From the NCBI GenBank assembly GCA_963663395.1, contig OY760226.1, positions 1,240,001 to 1,304,000 on the forward strand: 64,000 bases of DNA. Reading direction: 5' to 3'. The DNA is from Azophilus sp963663395 (GTDB lineage Bacteria > Pseudomonadota > Gammaproteobacteria > Pseudomonadales > Azotimanducaceae). Under the pieces are notes generated by a model. The model was given only the letters and a program-made list of their open reading frames with translations. It did no database searches and was not told the origin of the DNA. Shown piece after piece: positions 52,132 through 61,748 of the stretch. Numbering within the stretch: position 1 is the first letter of the stretch; the number at the start of each line of letters is the position of its first letter. The position numbers and the translations under genes were made by a program.

Positions 52132-52869
52132 GTGGCCGATTTCGCGCTGCTGAACAACGTCGATCACCAGGACGTGCGGATCATCACCGAGCGCTCCGCC
52201 CGCTACGGCGACGATGTCATGCAGGTGCTCACCTTTCCCTTCGAGTTTCGCAACGTCCAGGCGTTCTACCCGATCCTGTTCCAGCAGGATGCGAGCGGCG
52301 GCTTCTTCCCGGTGGTGCTGTTCGGCTTTCAGGAGAAGGAAAACCTCTTTCTCGACGAGGACGGCTGGCATGCCGCGTACATACCGGCGATGGTGCGGCG
52401 CGAGCCTTTCCTGATCGGGTTCCAGGACTCCCGGGAACCGGGCAACCCGGGCCGCACCCGGGTGCTGTCGCTGGACATGCAGCATCCACGGGTGAACGCC
52501 GATTCGGGGGAAGCGTTGTTCCAGCCTCTCGGCGGACGCACGCCCTTCCTTGAGCAGGCGGCCGACCTGCTGGAGACCATTTACGCCGGCATCGAGCACA
52601 ACAAGGCTTTCACCCGTGCCCTTGCCGAGCACGACCTGATCGAGGCGGTCACTCTGGAAGTCGAATTGAAGGACGGCTCGCGGAACCAGTTGATCGGCTA
52701 TCACTGTATCGATGAAGAGAAGGTGCAGGCACTGTCGGGAGGAACGCTCGCGCAATTCAATCGCGAGGGGTTCCTGATGCCGATGTTCATGGCGCTGGCC
52801 TCCATGGGCAACATCCAGCGCCTGGTGGCGTTGAAGAACAACACCCTGGCCGTGACCGATCATGAATGA
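52132..52869 (+). CDS. SapC family protein
   Basis: A 245-residue protein of the SapC family, starting at GTG 52132 two bases after the halogenase stop, with GGGAG upstream. Recognisable segments are TFPFEFRNVQAFYPILF, LFGFQEKENLFLDEDGWHAAYIPAMVRREPF, and the C-terminal MFMALASMGNIQRLVALKN. The name comes from a Campylobacter S-layer-associated locus, but in marine gammaproteobacteria it mainly accompanies tryptophan-halogenase and TonB receptor genes. No signal peptide. Role unknown. Confidence 0.9.
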   Translation: MADFALLNNVDHQDVRIITERSARYGDDVMQVLTFPFEFRNVQAFYPILFQQDASGGFFPVVLFGFQEKENLFLDEDGWHAAYIPAMVRREPFLIGFQDSREPGNPGRTRVLSLDMQHPRVNADSGEALFQPLGGRTPFLEQAADLLETIYAGIEHNKAFTRALAEHDLIEAVTLEVELKDGSRNQLIGYHCIDEEKVQALSGGTLAQFNREGFLMPMFMALASMGNIQRLVALKNNTLAVTDHE

Positions 52870-53043
52870 GCTGCCGCGGTCGTCAGCGGCAGCGACATCA
52901 CCGGGCGTACTCCCGCCGCTTGCCCGACGTGCTTTCAGGCACGCACGCGCGCGCTATGTTGCACGCGCCGGGTGTGTTCGCCACTGTTGCCATCTTCGCC
53001 ACGTTCGTTCACGAGTGGGCACCCCTGTATCCGGGGCCGGCCG

Positions 53044-54060
53044 ATGACCTGGGTCGGTGACCTTGCGCCGATAGCGGCCCTGGATTGCGCCGACGGCATC
53101 GTTCCGGCATCCGTTTTTGAATCCGATATTCCGGTACGCCTGAACGGGCTGGTGAGCGGCTGGCCCGCCGTGCGCGAGTGCGGCGCGTCGGCCGAGTCGG
53201 CGGCGCGCTACCTGTCCCGGTTCTGGTCGGATGCGCCGCTCACCGCCTATGTCGGGGATGCCTCCATCGACGGGCGGTTCTTCTACAACCCGGAGTTCAC
53301 CGGGTTCAACTTTCGCAGCGGCAAGGCGACCCTGCCGCAGCTATTCGAAAAGCTCGCCGAACCGGAGCGCGATCAGCGCCTGGCTACGATCTACGTCGGG
53401 TCGACCCCGGTGGATCAATGGCTGCCCGGCTTTCGCGCCCACAACGACGTGCAACTGCCCGCGGACGACGCGCTCGCCAGTTTCTGGCTCGGCAATCGCA
53501 CCCGGGTTTCGGCCCACTACGATTTTCCCGACAACCTGGCCTGCGTGGTGTGCGGAGAGCGGCGATTCACCCTGTTTCCGCCGGACCAGGTTGGCAACCT
53601 GTACGTCGGCCCACTGGACATGACGCCCTCGGGGCAGGCCATCAGCCTGGTGGATTTCGCCGCACCGGACCTTGAGCGCCATCCGAAGTTCGCCGAGGCC
53701 ATGGGGCACGGGCAGAGCGCCGTGCTGCGGCCGGGCGATGCCGTCTTCATTCCCAGCATGTGGTGGCACCACATCGAGTCGACGGCGCCGTTCAACCTGT
53801 TGATCAACTACTGGTGGTGTTCGACGCCCGCCGCCATGGGCTCGCCGTCGGAGGCCCTGCTGCACGCCATACTGGCCTTGAGGGATCTTCCGCCGCGGCA
53901 GCGGGAAGCCTGTCGGAGCCTTTTCGATCATTATGTTTTCGATGCGGACGAGTCGACCTGCGAACACATCCCGGAAGCTGGGAGAAGCTGGCTCGGGCCG
54001 CTCGATGAGACGGCGGCGAAGCGCCTGCGCGCCGAGTTGCTCAACAGGCTGAATCGTTGA
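53044..54060 (+). CDS. Cupin-like JmjC-type Fe(II)/2-oxoglutarate hydroxylase
   Basis: A 338-residue protein from ATG 53044. The JmjC/cupin fold shows the metal ligands in SAHYDFPDN (H-x-D) and the distal His in PSMWWHHIES, plus FTLFPPDQVGNLYVGPLD as in the tRNA wybutosine/FIH-like branch. It would hydroxylate a protein or small molecule. It is a standard companion of the SapC and halogenase genes. The 175 bases before it hold no convincing gene. The start is ATG without a clear ribosome-binding site; longer starts in the gap seem unlikely. Confidence 0.87.
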   Translation: MTWVGDLAPIAALDCADGIVPASVFESDIPVRLNGLVSGWPAVRECGASAESAARYLSRFWSDAPLTAYVGDASIDGRFFYNPEFTGFNFRSGKATLPQLFEKLAEPERDQRLATIYVGSTPVDQWLPGFRAHNDVQLPADDALASFWLGNRTRVSAHYDFPDNLACVVCGERRFTLFPPDQVGNLYVGPLDMTPSGQAISLVDFAAPDLERHPKFAEAMGHGQSAVLRPGDAVFIPSMWWHHIESTAPFNLLINYWWCSTPAAMGSPSEALLHAILALRDLPPRQREACRSLFDHYVFDADESTCEHIPEAGRSWLGPLDETAAKRLRAELLNRLNR

Positions 54061-54179
54061 CGGAGCGATCCGCAGCCCGGGGAGAACTTGGTGAACGGGT
54101 GGGAACCTGACCCTTTTGAGAACCTGATCCGCGCTCAAGTGGCATAGAGCGCTTTTGCAGTAATACGGGGAGGCCGGCC

Positions 54180-55670
54180 TTGCAGAACAGAAAGATCCAC
54201 AAGGTGGTGGTTGCCGGGGGCGGCACGGCCGGCTGGATGGCTGCCGCCTCGCTGGCAAGGCTCCTGGGCAGGACACTGGACATCACGCTGGTGGAGTCCG
54301 ACCAGATCGGCACAGTGGGCGTCGGCGAGGCGACCATCCCGACGCTGCTCACTCTGCACGAGCTGCTCAAGATCAAGGAGCAGGACTTCCTGCGGGCCGT
54401 TCAGGGCACCTTCAAGCTGGGCATCTCCTTTGAGAACTGGCGCGATGTGGGCGAAGACTACATCCACTCGTTCGGCTGGACAGGCCAGGACAGCTGGGCG
54501 GCCGGATTCCAGCACTTCTGGCTGAAGGGCCGCAAAATGGGCATCAGCCGGGAGTTCGGCGAGTACTGCAAGGAATGGCTGGCCGCCAGGCAGAACCGCT
54601 TTGCGGTGATGCCCAAGCAGGGCCTCAACTACGCGTACCACATCGACGCTTCCCTGTACGCCCGCTTCCTGCGCGGCATGGCGGAAGAGTACGGCGCCGT
54701 GCGCCAGGAGGGGCGGATCGACAGCGTGCAACAGGACCCTGGCAGCGGTTTCATCACCGGCCTGCGCCTGCAGTCCGGGCAGCTTGTCGAGGGCGACCTG
54801 TTCATCGACTGCACCGGCTTCCGCGGGCTACTCATCGAGCAGACCCTGAACGCCGGCTATGAGGACTGGCGGCACTGGCTGCCCTGCGACAGCGCCGTTG
54901 CGGTGCAGACCGAATCCGTGCAGCCGCCCATTCCGTACACCCGGTCCATCGCCCGCGAGGCGGGCTGGCAATGGCGCATCCCGCTGCAGCACCGGGTTGG
55001 CAACGGCGTGGTGTTCAGTTCCGGGCACTGGTCCGACGACGAGGCGGTAGAGCGCCTGCTCGGCAACGTCCGGGGCCGGGTGCTGACGGAACCGAGGGTG
55101 ATCAAGTTCAAGACCGGCCAGCGGCGCCGGCACTGGCACAGGAACTGCGTGGCCATGGGGCTGTCCTCCGGCTTCATCGAGCCCCTGGAGTCGACCAGCA
55201 TTCACCTCATCCAGCGCAGCATCATCCGCCTGATGCAGATGTTTCCCTACGACGGCATACGCGAGCCGGACGTGGACGAGTTCAACAACCAGATGCAATT
55301 CGAGATCGAGAATGTCCGCGATTTTATCGTCCTGCACTACCATGTGACCGACCGGACGGACACGGCGTTCTGGCGCCATTGCCGGACCATGGACATCCCG
55401 GACTCCCTCCGGCATCGCATCGAGCTGTTCCGGCAGGCAGGCCGCGTATTCAAGGTGCCGACGGAGCTGTTCGGCGAGAACTCCTGGATTCAGGTAATGC
55501 TCGGCCAGGGCCTGCTGCCGGAGCAGTACCACCCCATCGTCAACATGATGAGCGACGACGAACTGACGCAGTTCCTCAGCGGCATCCACGGCGCCGTCGG
55601 CAGCTTCGTCAGCCAGCTCCCGGAACACCAGCGCTTCATCGATCACTACTGCAAGGCGGCTCCGGGCTGA
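54180..55670 (+). CDS. Flavin-dependent tryptophan halogenase
   Basis: A 496-residue halogenase with all the family hallmarks: FAD motif VVAGGGTAGWM, GVGEATIPT, the catalytic lysine at exactly residue 79 (TFKLGISF) as in PrnA and RebH, WQWRIP at residues 263-268, and the second catalytic Glu in FIEPLESTS. It would form hypochlorous acid from reduced flavin and direct it through Lys79 to a substrate. Start is TTG with a GGGGAGG site. The flavin reductase partner is not in the window. Acting in a sugar-use locus, its substrate may not be free tryptophan. Confidence 0.93.
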   Translation: MQNRKIHKVVVAGGGTAGWMAAASLARLLGRTLDITLVESDQIGTVGVGEATIPTLLTLHELLKIKEQDFLRAVQGTFKLGISFENWRDVGEDYIHSFGWTGQDSWAAGFQHFWLKGRKMGISREFGEYCKEWLAARQNRFAVMPKQGLNYAYHIDASLYARFLRGMAEEYGAVRQEGRIDSVQQDPGSGFITGLRLQSGQLVEGDLFIDCTGFRGLLIEQTLNAGYEDWRHWLPCDSAVAVQTESVQPPIPYTRSIAREAGWQWRIPLQHRVGNGVVFSSGHWSDDEAVERLLGNVRGRVLTEPRVIKFKTGQRRRHWHRNCVAMGLSSGFIEPLESTSIHLIQRSIIRLMQMFPYDGIREPDVDEFNNQMQFEIENVRDFIVLHYHVTDRTDTAFWRHCRTMDIPDSLRHRIELFRQAGRVFKVPTELFGENSWIQVMLGQGLLPEQYHPIVNMMSDDELTQFLSGIHGAVGSFVSQLPEHQRFIDHYCKAAPG

Positions 55671-55712
55671 CGCCCCGACTTTCCTCCCCAAACAACCAAC
55701 AGGAACGCACCC

Positions 55713-57116
55713 ATGAGCGCCAACGGTTCAGGGCCGGCACCGCCGGTCGAGAAGCTGACGATTTCGGAGAAGCTGGGCTATGGCCTGGGCGATGCCGCAT
55801 CCAATTTCTACTTCCAGGTGTTCAACCTGTTCCTGTTGTACTACTACACCGATGTGTTCGGCCTGGCGCCGGCCGCCGTGGGCACGATGTTCCTGGTTAC
55901 CAAGCTGGTCGATGCGGTGAGCGACCCGGCCATGGGGGTGATTGCCGACCGCACCGACACCCGCTGGGGCAAGTACCGGCCCTACCTGCTCATCATGGCG
56001 GTCCCCTATGGGCTGCTGGGTTACGCGATGTTCGTGGGCCCGGGTTTTTCGGAGACCGGAAAACTGGCTTATGCCTACGTCACCTACTCGCTGATGATGC
56101 TGGCCTACACCGCGATCAACATTCCCTACTCGGCACTCATGGGCGTGATCTCGCCCTCGTCCGACGAGCGCGTGAAGGTATCCTCCTATCGGTTTGTCTG
56201 CGCATTCGGTGCGGCCTGGCTGATCGGCACCTTTGTCACGCCGCTGAAGAACATGCTCGGGGGCGGCGACGAAGCGGAAGGATTTCGCCTCACGATGATG
56301 ATCTTCGCGGTGATTTCAATCGCGCTCTTCTGGCTGACCTTCGCTTCCACGAAGGAGCGGGTGCAGGCAGCGGAGTCGGTGGAACCGGACCTCAAGGCGG
56401 AACTCCGGGCACTGGGCCGCAACCTGCCATGGATCGCCCTGTTCGTCTCCGGGGTGTTTTCCCTGATGCAGGTTGCCGTGCGCAACGGCGGCATCGTCTA
56501 CTACTTCAAGTATTTCGTGGGTGACGACGGCAGCCGTGTCTTCTGGATCTTCGACCAGACGGCGATCTTTCTGTCATTGGGCATCATGTCGATGATCCTG
56601 GGCGTGACCCTGACCCGCCAGCTGACCCGGCGGTTCGAGAAGCGCAGCCTGATGATTACCCTGACAGTACTGAGTGCAGCGGTTTCCGGCCTGTTTTACT
56701 TCCTGCCGCCGGATCAGTTCCTGCTGATGGTGGCGTTCAACTGCCTCGGGTCGTTTATCGCGGCCCCGTTGGCGCCGCTGGTATTCGCGATGAATGCCGA
56801 CTGTGCCGACTACGGCGAGTGGCGCAGCCACCGGCGTACCACCGGCCTTATCTATTCCGGCGGCGGCTTCGCGGCGAAACTGGGCCTGGCGGTGGGCGCG
56901 GGGCTGGCCGGGTACACACTGGCGCTATTCGGCTTCATCGCCAATCAGCCACAGACGGAAACCGCGCTGCTCGGCGTTCGCCTGATGTTCACCCTGTTCC
57001 CCGCCGTGCTCTCCCTGCTGGGCGCCGCGGCCATCATCTTCTACAGGCTGGACAACGCACTGGTCGCCCGCATAGAGACCGAGCTTGCCGAGCGGCGCCG
57101 GTCCGCGTCCGGGTGA
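55713..57116 (+). CDS. GPH-family sugar:cation symporter (MFS)
   Basis: A 467-residue transporter with about 12 membrane helices. It opens with YGLGDAASNFYFQVFNLFLLYYYTD, the standard start of glycoside-pentoside-hexuronide symporters, and has the family motif DAVSDPAMGVIADRTDTRWGKYRPYLL. It would carry a monosaccharide or small glycoside across the inner membrane with Na+ or H+. It is 42 bases after the second halogenase and opposite glucokinase, completing an import-and-phosphorylate route. Confidence 0.94.
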   Translation: MSANGSGPAPPVEKLTISEKLGYGLGDAASNFYFQVFNLFLLYYYTDVFGLAPAAVGTMFLVTKLVDAVSDPAMGVIADRTDTRWGKYRPYLLIMAVPYGLLGYAMFVGPGFSETGKLAYAYVTYSLMMLAYTAINIPYSALMGVISPSSDERVKVSSYRFVCAFGAAWLIGTFVTPLKNMLGGGDEAEGFRLTMMIFAVISIALFWLTFASTKERVQAAESVEPDLKAELRALGRNLPWIALFVSGVFSLMQVAVRNGGIVYYFKYFVGDDGSRVFWIFDQTAIFLSLGIMSMILGVTLTRQLTRRFEKRSLMITLTVLSAAVSGLFYFLPPDQFLLMVAFNCLGSFIAAPLAPLVFAMNADCADYGEWRSHRRTTGLIYSGGGFAAKLGLAVGAGLAGYTLALFGFIANQPQTETALLGVRLMFTLFPAVLSLLGAAAIIFYRLDNALVARIETELAERRRSASG

Positions 57117-57177
57117 GCGGCGTTGCTCGGCCGCCTGCATTTGCGCAAGGACGGGAAACCGTGAGGCGATACGGGGG

Positions 57178-58140
57178 TCAGGAAAGCAGCTGGCGGGCGA
57201 CCTGGCTGGCGCCGAGCAACCCCGGCTGGGGGTGCGTGACCGCCAGCGTCGGAATCGCTTCCATGATGCGGCGATGCCGGCCCTTGTTTTCGAAACCTGA
57301 ACGGAAACGGCTGTTGGTCAACAGGTCAAGGTGGCGTTGCGCGATGCCGCCGGCGATGTAGATGCCCTGGAAGGCGCCCATGGACAGGGCCAGGTTGCCG
57401 GCGATCTGGCCGAGAATCTCGAAGAAGAGATCGACGGATCGTACTGCATGGGCGTCGCCGGCTCGGGCGCGGTCGAATATCTCCGCCGCGCGAGGCCCCG
57501 GTTCTTCGCCCGGGCAGAGTGCACGATAAATGTTCTCCACGCCGGCGCCGGACGCCAGGCGCTCATCGGAGACCCGGTCGAAGCGGCCGTGCAGCCTGGC
57601 GAGCAACTCGACTTGCTCCGGCGACTCCGGCGCGAAGCCGACATGGCCCGCTTCGGTGACCAGGGGCGCCGTGACACCACCGCGGCGCACCAGGCCCGCG
57701 GCGCCGAGGCCGGTTCCGGGGCCGAGCACGCCGATGGTGAAGTCGCCCCGGCTCAGGTCCGGCGCCCGCGCCTTGCCGACCCGGTGGCACGCATCGTCCG
57801 GCAGCAGGGGGATCGCCAGGGCAATGGACTCGAAGTCGTTGATCAGGCGCACCCGATCGGTGCCGAAGCCCGCCTTCAACGGCCCTTCGGCGATCTGCCA
57901 GTGACTGTTGGTGAACTGAACCGCTCCGTCGAAGATCGGCCCGGCCACGGCCAGGCAGATGGTGCCGGCACCCCGTAGCCCGACATCGAGCAGGTACGAC
58001 TCGATGGCCGTTTCCAGGGAGGGAAAGTCGGCACAGGAGTATGCCTTTTCCTTCTCGAACCCCGTGCGGTCTGGACGGGCGACGGCAAAGCGGGCATTGG
58101 TGCCGCCGATATCGCCGATGATGCAGGCTTGGGCGTTCAT
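57178..58140 (-). CDS. glk: Glucokinase (Glk type)
   Basis: A 320-residue kinase of the Glk family (E. coli Glk is 321). Start ATG 58140 opens MNAQACIIGDIGGTNARFA, the phosphate-1 motif; the glucose-binding region is FTNSHWQIAEG and VRLINDFESIA, and the adenosine motif is GVLGPGTGLG. It phosphorylates glucose released by the GH3 enzyme. Convergent with the symporter and divergent from the flavin reductase. The 271-base upstream gap holds no gene. Confidence 0.95.
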   Translation of the reverse strand: MNAQACIIGDIGGTNARFAVARPDRTGFEKEKAYSCADFPSLETAIESYLLDVGLRGAGTICLAVAGPIFDGAVQFTNSHWQIAEGPLKAGFGTDRVRLINDFESIALAIPLLPDDACHRVGKARAPDLSRGDFTIGVLGPGTGLGAAGLVRRGGVTAPLVTEAGHVGFAPESPEQVELLARLHGRFDRVSDERLASGAGVENIYRALCPGEEPGPRAAEIFDRARAGDAHAVRSVDLFFEILGQIAGNLALSMGAFQGIYIAGGIAQRHLDLLTNSRFRSGFENKGRHRRIMEAIPTLAVTHPQPGLLGASQVARQLLS

Positions 58141-58411
58141 GGACGCGATTGCGCGACAGATCACGTAAGTAGTCAAGCAATTGATTGATTTGCCGGCCGG
58201 CGCCCGGCTTGGCGTACTTCCCCAGCGCTGCCTTGCCGGCGTTGTCGTTGGCCGTCATGCCTCCCGGCCTGCCGGAAGGGGTAACGCAGGCCGGGTCGGC
58301 GCCCGGGTGGGAATCCTTTCCGGCTCCCGACTTCGCTGACCGGCAAATCTGTTAGATTCACCGGCACGAAAGCCCGTACCCGGAAACGCGATCTCGGAGG
58401 AACCCCTGCCC

Positions 58412-60370
58412 ATGGCCCTGTACGACCGTCTGTTCGAGCCTGTAGAAGTCGGCCCCATCACCATCAGGAACCGCATCGTGCGTTCGGCGCACTCCACCGG
58501 GCTGAGCGATGAAGCCCTGATGGCCTATCACGAGGCCAGGGCCCGGGGCGGGGTGGGCATGTCGACCATAGAGGCCACCAGCGTGCATCCCCTTGCGCCC
58601 GGGCGCATTCCGCTCTGGGACGATGCCTGCCTGCCCGTCCTGGCCCGCATTGCCGACCGGATTCGCCCGACCGGCATGAAGCTTCTGCTGCAGCTTTACC
58701 ACCCGGGCGCGGGTTATGCCGAGGCGGCGGGCATGCCGGAACACTGGTCGGCCAGCGCCGTGCCCAATCCCATGGCCGGCGTGGTGCCCATCGCCATGAC
58801 CCGGTCCATGATCGACGATGTGGTGGAGCACTTCGCCAACGCGGCGCGGCGCTGCCGGGACGCGGGCCTGGACGGTGTCGACATTCACGCCTCCAGCGGC
58901 TACCTGATTCACGAGTTCCTTTCCCCGGCGCTGAACAAGCGCGACGACGAGTACGGTGGATCGTTCGAAAACCGGCTGCGCTTTCTGGAGGAAATCATCG
59001 CCGCGGTGCGGGATGCGGTCGGCGATGCCGAATTCGCCATGGGCGTGCGCCTGCCCAACGAGGACCACGTTCCCGGCGGCCTGACGGCGGCCGACAACGC
59101 CCGCATCGCCCAGGCCGTGGATAAATCCGTCGACTACGTATCGCTGCACATGGGCGCGTACTGGCGCTTCCACAAGCTTATTGCGCCGGCGGACGACCCG
59201 CTGGGCGTCGAAATGGCGGCGAACGAGGTCATCGCGCCGGACCTGTCGAGCCCGGTCATGGTGGTGGGCCGCATCATGACCCTCGATCACGCCCTGCATA
59301 TCGTCAACAGCGGCGCGGCCGAGATGGTTTCCATGGTGCGCGCTCTCATCGCCGACCCGGAACTGGTCAACAAGGCGCGGCGGCGGGAGGAACACCGGGT
59401 GCGCCCCTGCCTCGGCACCAACATGGGCTGCGTCGGCCAGTTGATGACCAACGGCCGCGTGAGTTGCGTGGTGAACTACACCAATGCCCGGGAAAACGCG
59501 CTTTCCTACGAACCGGAAGATCGAGTGGACCGGCCGAAGAAGATCCTGGTTGCCGGCGGCGGCCCGGCCGGGCTCGAGTTTGCGCGCAATGCCGCCTTGC
59601 GCGGCCACGAGGTCGAGGTGCACGAGGCCATGCAGCGCCTGGGGGGCCAGGTGGCCATAGCAGCCGGCGCGCCGCACCGGGCGGATGTGGGCGCCATCGT
59701 GGGGTGGCTGGAACAGGAGATCGACACTCTGGGTGTGAAAGTGCGGCTGAATGCACCCGTGGACAAGGCCACTATCGAGTCGGTTGCTGCGGATGAAGTG
59801 GTGATCGCCACCGGTACCACCCCGCGCACCGACGGCTTTCAGCTCTCCACGCCGGCGGCGCCGGTACCGGGATTCGACCTGCCGCACGTTCACCCATCCT
59901 GGGACTTTTTCGGTTTCGGTCCGCGGCCCGACATCGCTGGCCACGCGGTTGTCTATGACGACACGGGTTCGTTCGAGGCGATTTCGGTGGCTGACGTGCT
60001 GTTGCAGGCGGGCGCCCGGGTCACGCTCGTGTCCCGGTTCGATGCCATAGGCGGATCGTTGCCGTTCCCCGCGGTCACGGCCGGCGCGGCGCGGGAACGG
60101 CTGTTCTCCGGTGACTTCGATTTCATCGGCGGTCATTACCTGCGCGGCATAACGGCCGAGGCGGTGGAAATCGGCGTTCTGTTCACGGACCGGTCACGGT
60201 TTCTGGACACGGAGCTGGTGGTGCTGGTCGGTTACAACGAGCCGAACCGCGACCTCGCCGGCGAGTTGGCCGAATCGTCGATTCCCTGCCATCTGATCGG
60301 CGACGTCCGTGGCCGCAACAGCATCATGAGCGCCATGCATGCAGGCGCCGCGTTGGGGCGCGCGATCTGA
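58412..60370 (+). CDS. Old-yellow-enzyme type reductase with FAD/NAD domain (2,4-dienoyl-CoA reductase family)
   Basis: A 652-residue flavoprotein: an FMN TIM barrel (residues about 1-350, LFEPVEVGPITIRNRIVRS start, substrate loop DGVDIHASSGYLIHEFLSP) and a C-terminal FAD/NAD domain (ILVAGGGPAGLEFARNAALRG). The iron-sulfur segment reads RPCLGTNMGC then RVSC, so the second Cys of the usual C-x2-C-x3-C pattern is Thr and only three ligands remain. It could reduce an enoyl or dienoyl substrate or demethylate an amine; dimethylamine and histamine dehydrogenases share the fold. It is followed by a perfect hairpin at 60378. Confidence 0.87.
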   Translation: MALYDRLFEPVEVGPITIRNRIVRSAHSTGLSDEALMAYHEARARGGVGMSTIEATSVHPLAPGRIPLWDDACLPVLARIADRIRPTGMKLLLQLYHPGAGYAEAAGMPEHWSASAVPNPMAGVVPIAMTRSMIDDVVEHFANAARRCRDAGLDGVDIHASSGYLIHEFLSPALNKRDDEYGGSFENRLRFLEEIIAAVRDAVGDAEFAMGVRLPNEDHVPGGLTAADNARIAQAVDKSVDYVSLHMGAYWRFHKLIAPADDPLGVEMAANEVIAPDLSSPVMVVGRIMTLDHALHIVNSGAAEMVSMVRALIADPELVNKARRREEHRVRPCLGTNMGCVGQLMTNGRVSCVVNYTNARENALSYEPEDRVDRPKKILVAGGGPAGLEFARNAALRGHEVEVHEAMQRLGGQVAIAAGAPHRADVGAIVGWLEQEIDTLGVKVRLNAPVDKATIESVAADEVVIATGTTPRTDGFQLSTPAAPVPGFDLPHVHPSWDFFGFGPRPDIAGHAVVYDDTGSFEAISVADVLLQAGARVTLVSRFDAIGGSLPFPAVTAGAARERLFSGDFDFIGGHYLRGITAEAVEIGVLFTDRSRFLDTELVVLVGYNEPNRDLAGELAESSIPCHLIGDVRGRNSIMSAMHAGAALGRAI

Positions 60371-60377
60371 GTGCGAC

Positions 60378-60403
60378 ATCGCGTTGCCGCTTGGCAACGC
60401 GAT
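60378..60403 (+). terminator. Perfect hairpin after the flavin reductase gene
   Basis: ATCGCGTTGCC (60378-60388) pairs with GGCAACGCGAT (60393-60403), 11 perfect pairs with a four-base loop. There is no T-run, so its effect on transcription is uncertain. The dispersed repeat copy B begins 2 bases later. Confidence 0.65.
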
Positions 60404-60405
60404 CC

Positions 60406-60478
60406 AGTTGCTCCGTAACGTGGAGAGTTGGTTCGAAGGTGCAACTCATCTGTCCGCATCAAGGCCGCTCAAGGACTC
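60406..60478 (+). repeat. 73-bp dispersed repeat, copy B
   Basis: Gapless partner of 15344-15416 (57 of 73 identical by hand count). It lies in the 225-base gap between the flavin reductase and the VOC gene, directly after a strong hairpin. No open frame is shared by the two copies, so it is more likely a non-coding element than a gene fragment. Confidence 0.75.
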
Positions 60479-60595
60479 CGGCGGCGGGTACCGCACCGGC
60501 CCCGCGACGGTATACTGCCGCCCCCGCCCGGAACGACCGAACGGCCGCGCGCGTGCGGGCGGATTCGACATGGACTGAACTGAGGAGCTCGTCAG

Positions 60596-61360
60596 ATGTG
60601 GTTGCGTTTACGGCAGATTGCCCTGGTTGCGGAGAAACTCAAGCCGGTGGAAGAGGAATTGTGTGATGTGCTGGGCATCGCGGTCGCGCACCGGGATCCG
60701 GGAGTCGGGAATTTCGGGCTGGAGAACGCGCTCCTGCCGGTGGGCAACCAGATCGTGGAAGTGGTGGCGCCGATTCAGGAACATACCGCCGGCGGCCGCT
60801 ACCTCGAGCGGCGCGGCGGTGACGGAGGCTACATGGTCATCACCCAGTGTGACGATCATGCCCCGCGCCGAGCCCGGGTGGAGGAACTGGGCATCCGCAT
60901 CGTGGGCCAGTTCGAGAACCCGGAATTCCGCCACATGCAGTTGCATCCCCGGGACACGGGAGGCTCGTTCTTCGAAATCGACGAACAGGTGGGGCCCCGC
61001 GCCCACGATTCCGACGGCCCCTGGGATCCGGCAGGGCCGCACTGGCATGAGTTCCGGCGGCTGGAACGGGTCACCGGCATCGCCGCGGCGGAGGTGCAAT
61101 GCGACGACCCGGGCAAAATCGCTTCCCGCTGGTCGGAGATCGCCGAGATCGGGCTGAGCGGCAACGGCGATCCGGTGCTTCCCCTGGCCAACGCTGACGT
61201 GCGCTTCGTGCCCTGCACGGACGGGCGTCCGGAAGGGCTGGGCGGCATCGATGTCACCTGTGCGGACGCGCAGGCGGTACTCGCGGCAGCGGAGGCGCGC
61301 GATTGCCGCACCGGCGAGAGCCAGGTTCATCTCTGCGGAATGCGCATTAATCTCGTATGA
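60596..61360 (+). CDS. VOC superfamily (glyoxalase-like) protein
   Basis: A 254-residue protein with two betaalphabetabetabeta modules. The first reads LRQIALVAEKLKPVEEELCDVLG then GLENALLPVGNQIVEVVAP, and FEIDE at about residue 135 is in the place of the metal Glu. The second module is shorter (FRRLERVTGIAAAEVQCDDP, GGIDVTCADAQA). Such proteins are isomerases, dioxygenases or resistance proteins; the reaction is not evident. Start ATG with a GAGGAGC site. Confidence 0.8.
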   Translation: MWLRLRQIALVAEKLKPVEEELCDVLGIAVAHRDPGVGNFGLENALLPVGNQIVEVVAPIQEHTAGGRYLERRGGDGGYMVITQCDDHAPRRARVEELGIRIVGQFENPEFRHMQLHPRDTGGSFFEIDEQVGPRAHDSDGPWDPAGPHWHEFRRLERVTGIAAAEVQCDDPGKIASRWSEIAEIGLSGNGDPVLPLANADVRFVPCTDGRPEGLGGIDVTCADAQAVLAAAEARDCRTGESQVHLCGMRINLV

Positions 61361-61470
61361 CGGACTTTCGCCCGGTCGGGGGCGATCGGGCGTGGCTTCG
61401 CCACCACGCTCTTGGTTAGAATACGCGCGCTTCCGCCCACGACCATGCCAGAACCATGGAGAACTCATAG

Positions 61471-61680
61471 ATGAAACTGGCCCTATCCCTGATAGTCTGG
61501 ACGCTGATCGCCCTGTCCGCACTGTATGTACTCGGTCCCGATACCAGCCGCGACCTGCCCAAGCCCAAGCCGCCGCCGTCGCAACCGAAAGAGCACGCCG
61601 CGGTTCCCTACACCGGCGCGCTCGAAATCGGTTCCGCGGTACGCGTGCGGCTCGAATCGACATCGGCGGCATTCTGCTGA
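61471..61680 (+). CDS. Small inner-membrane or secreted protein (69 aa)
   Basis: A 69-residue protein with one hydrophobic helix at residues 3-22 (LALSLIVWTLIALSALYVLG) and a proline- and lysine-rich segment (PKPKPPPSQPKE). It has a GGAGAA site 7 bases before its ATG. No family was recognised. It is 68 bases upstream of a lipoprotein gene, with which it may form an operon. Confidence 0.55.
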   Translation: MKLALSLIVWTLIALSALYVLGPDTSRDLPKPKPPPSQPKEHAAVPYTGALEIGSAVRVRLESTSAAFC

Positions 61681-61748
61681 ATGGCGGCGGACAAGCCGAC
61701 GCCCCGCCCGGCCGATGTGCCGCGGTGGGGTCGACAAGGAGCGCTTCG

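Noticed and set aside
52862..53060. Small gene starting in ATGA overlap with SapC
   Set aside because: The frames there give Arg- or Ala-rich products with no structure or family likeness; the JmjC gene start lies at their end.
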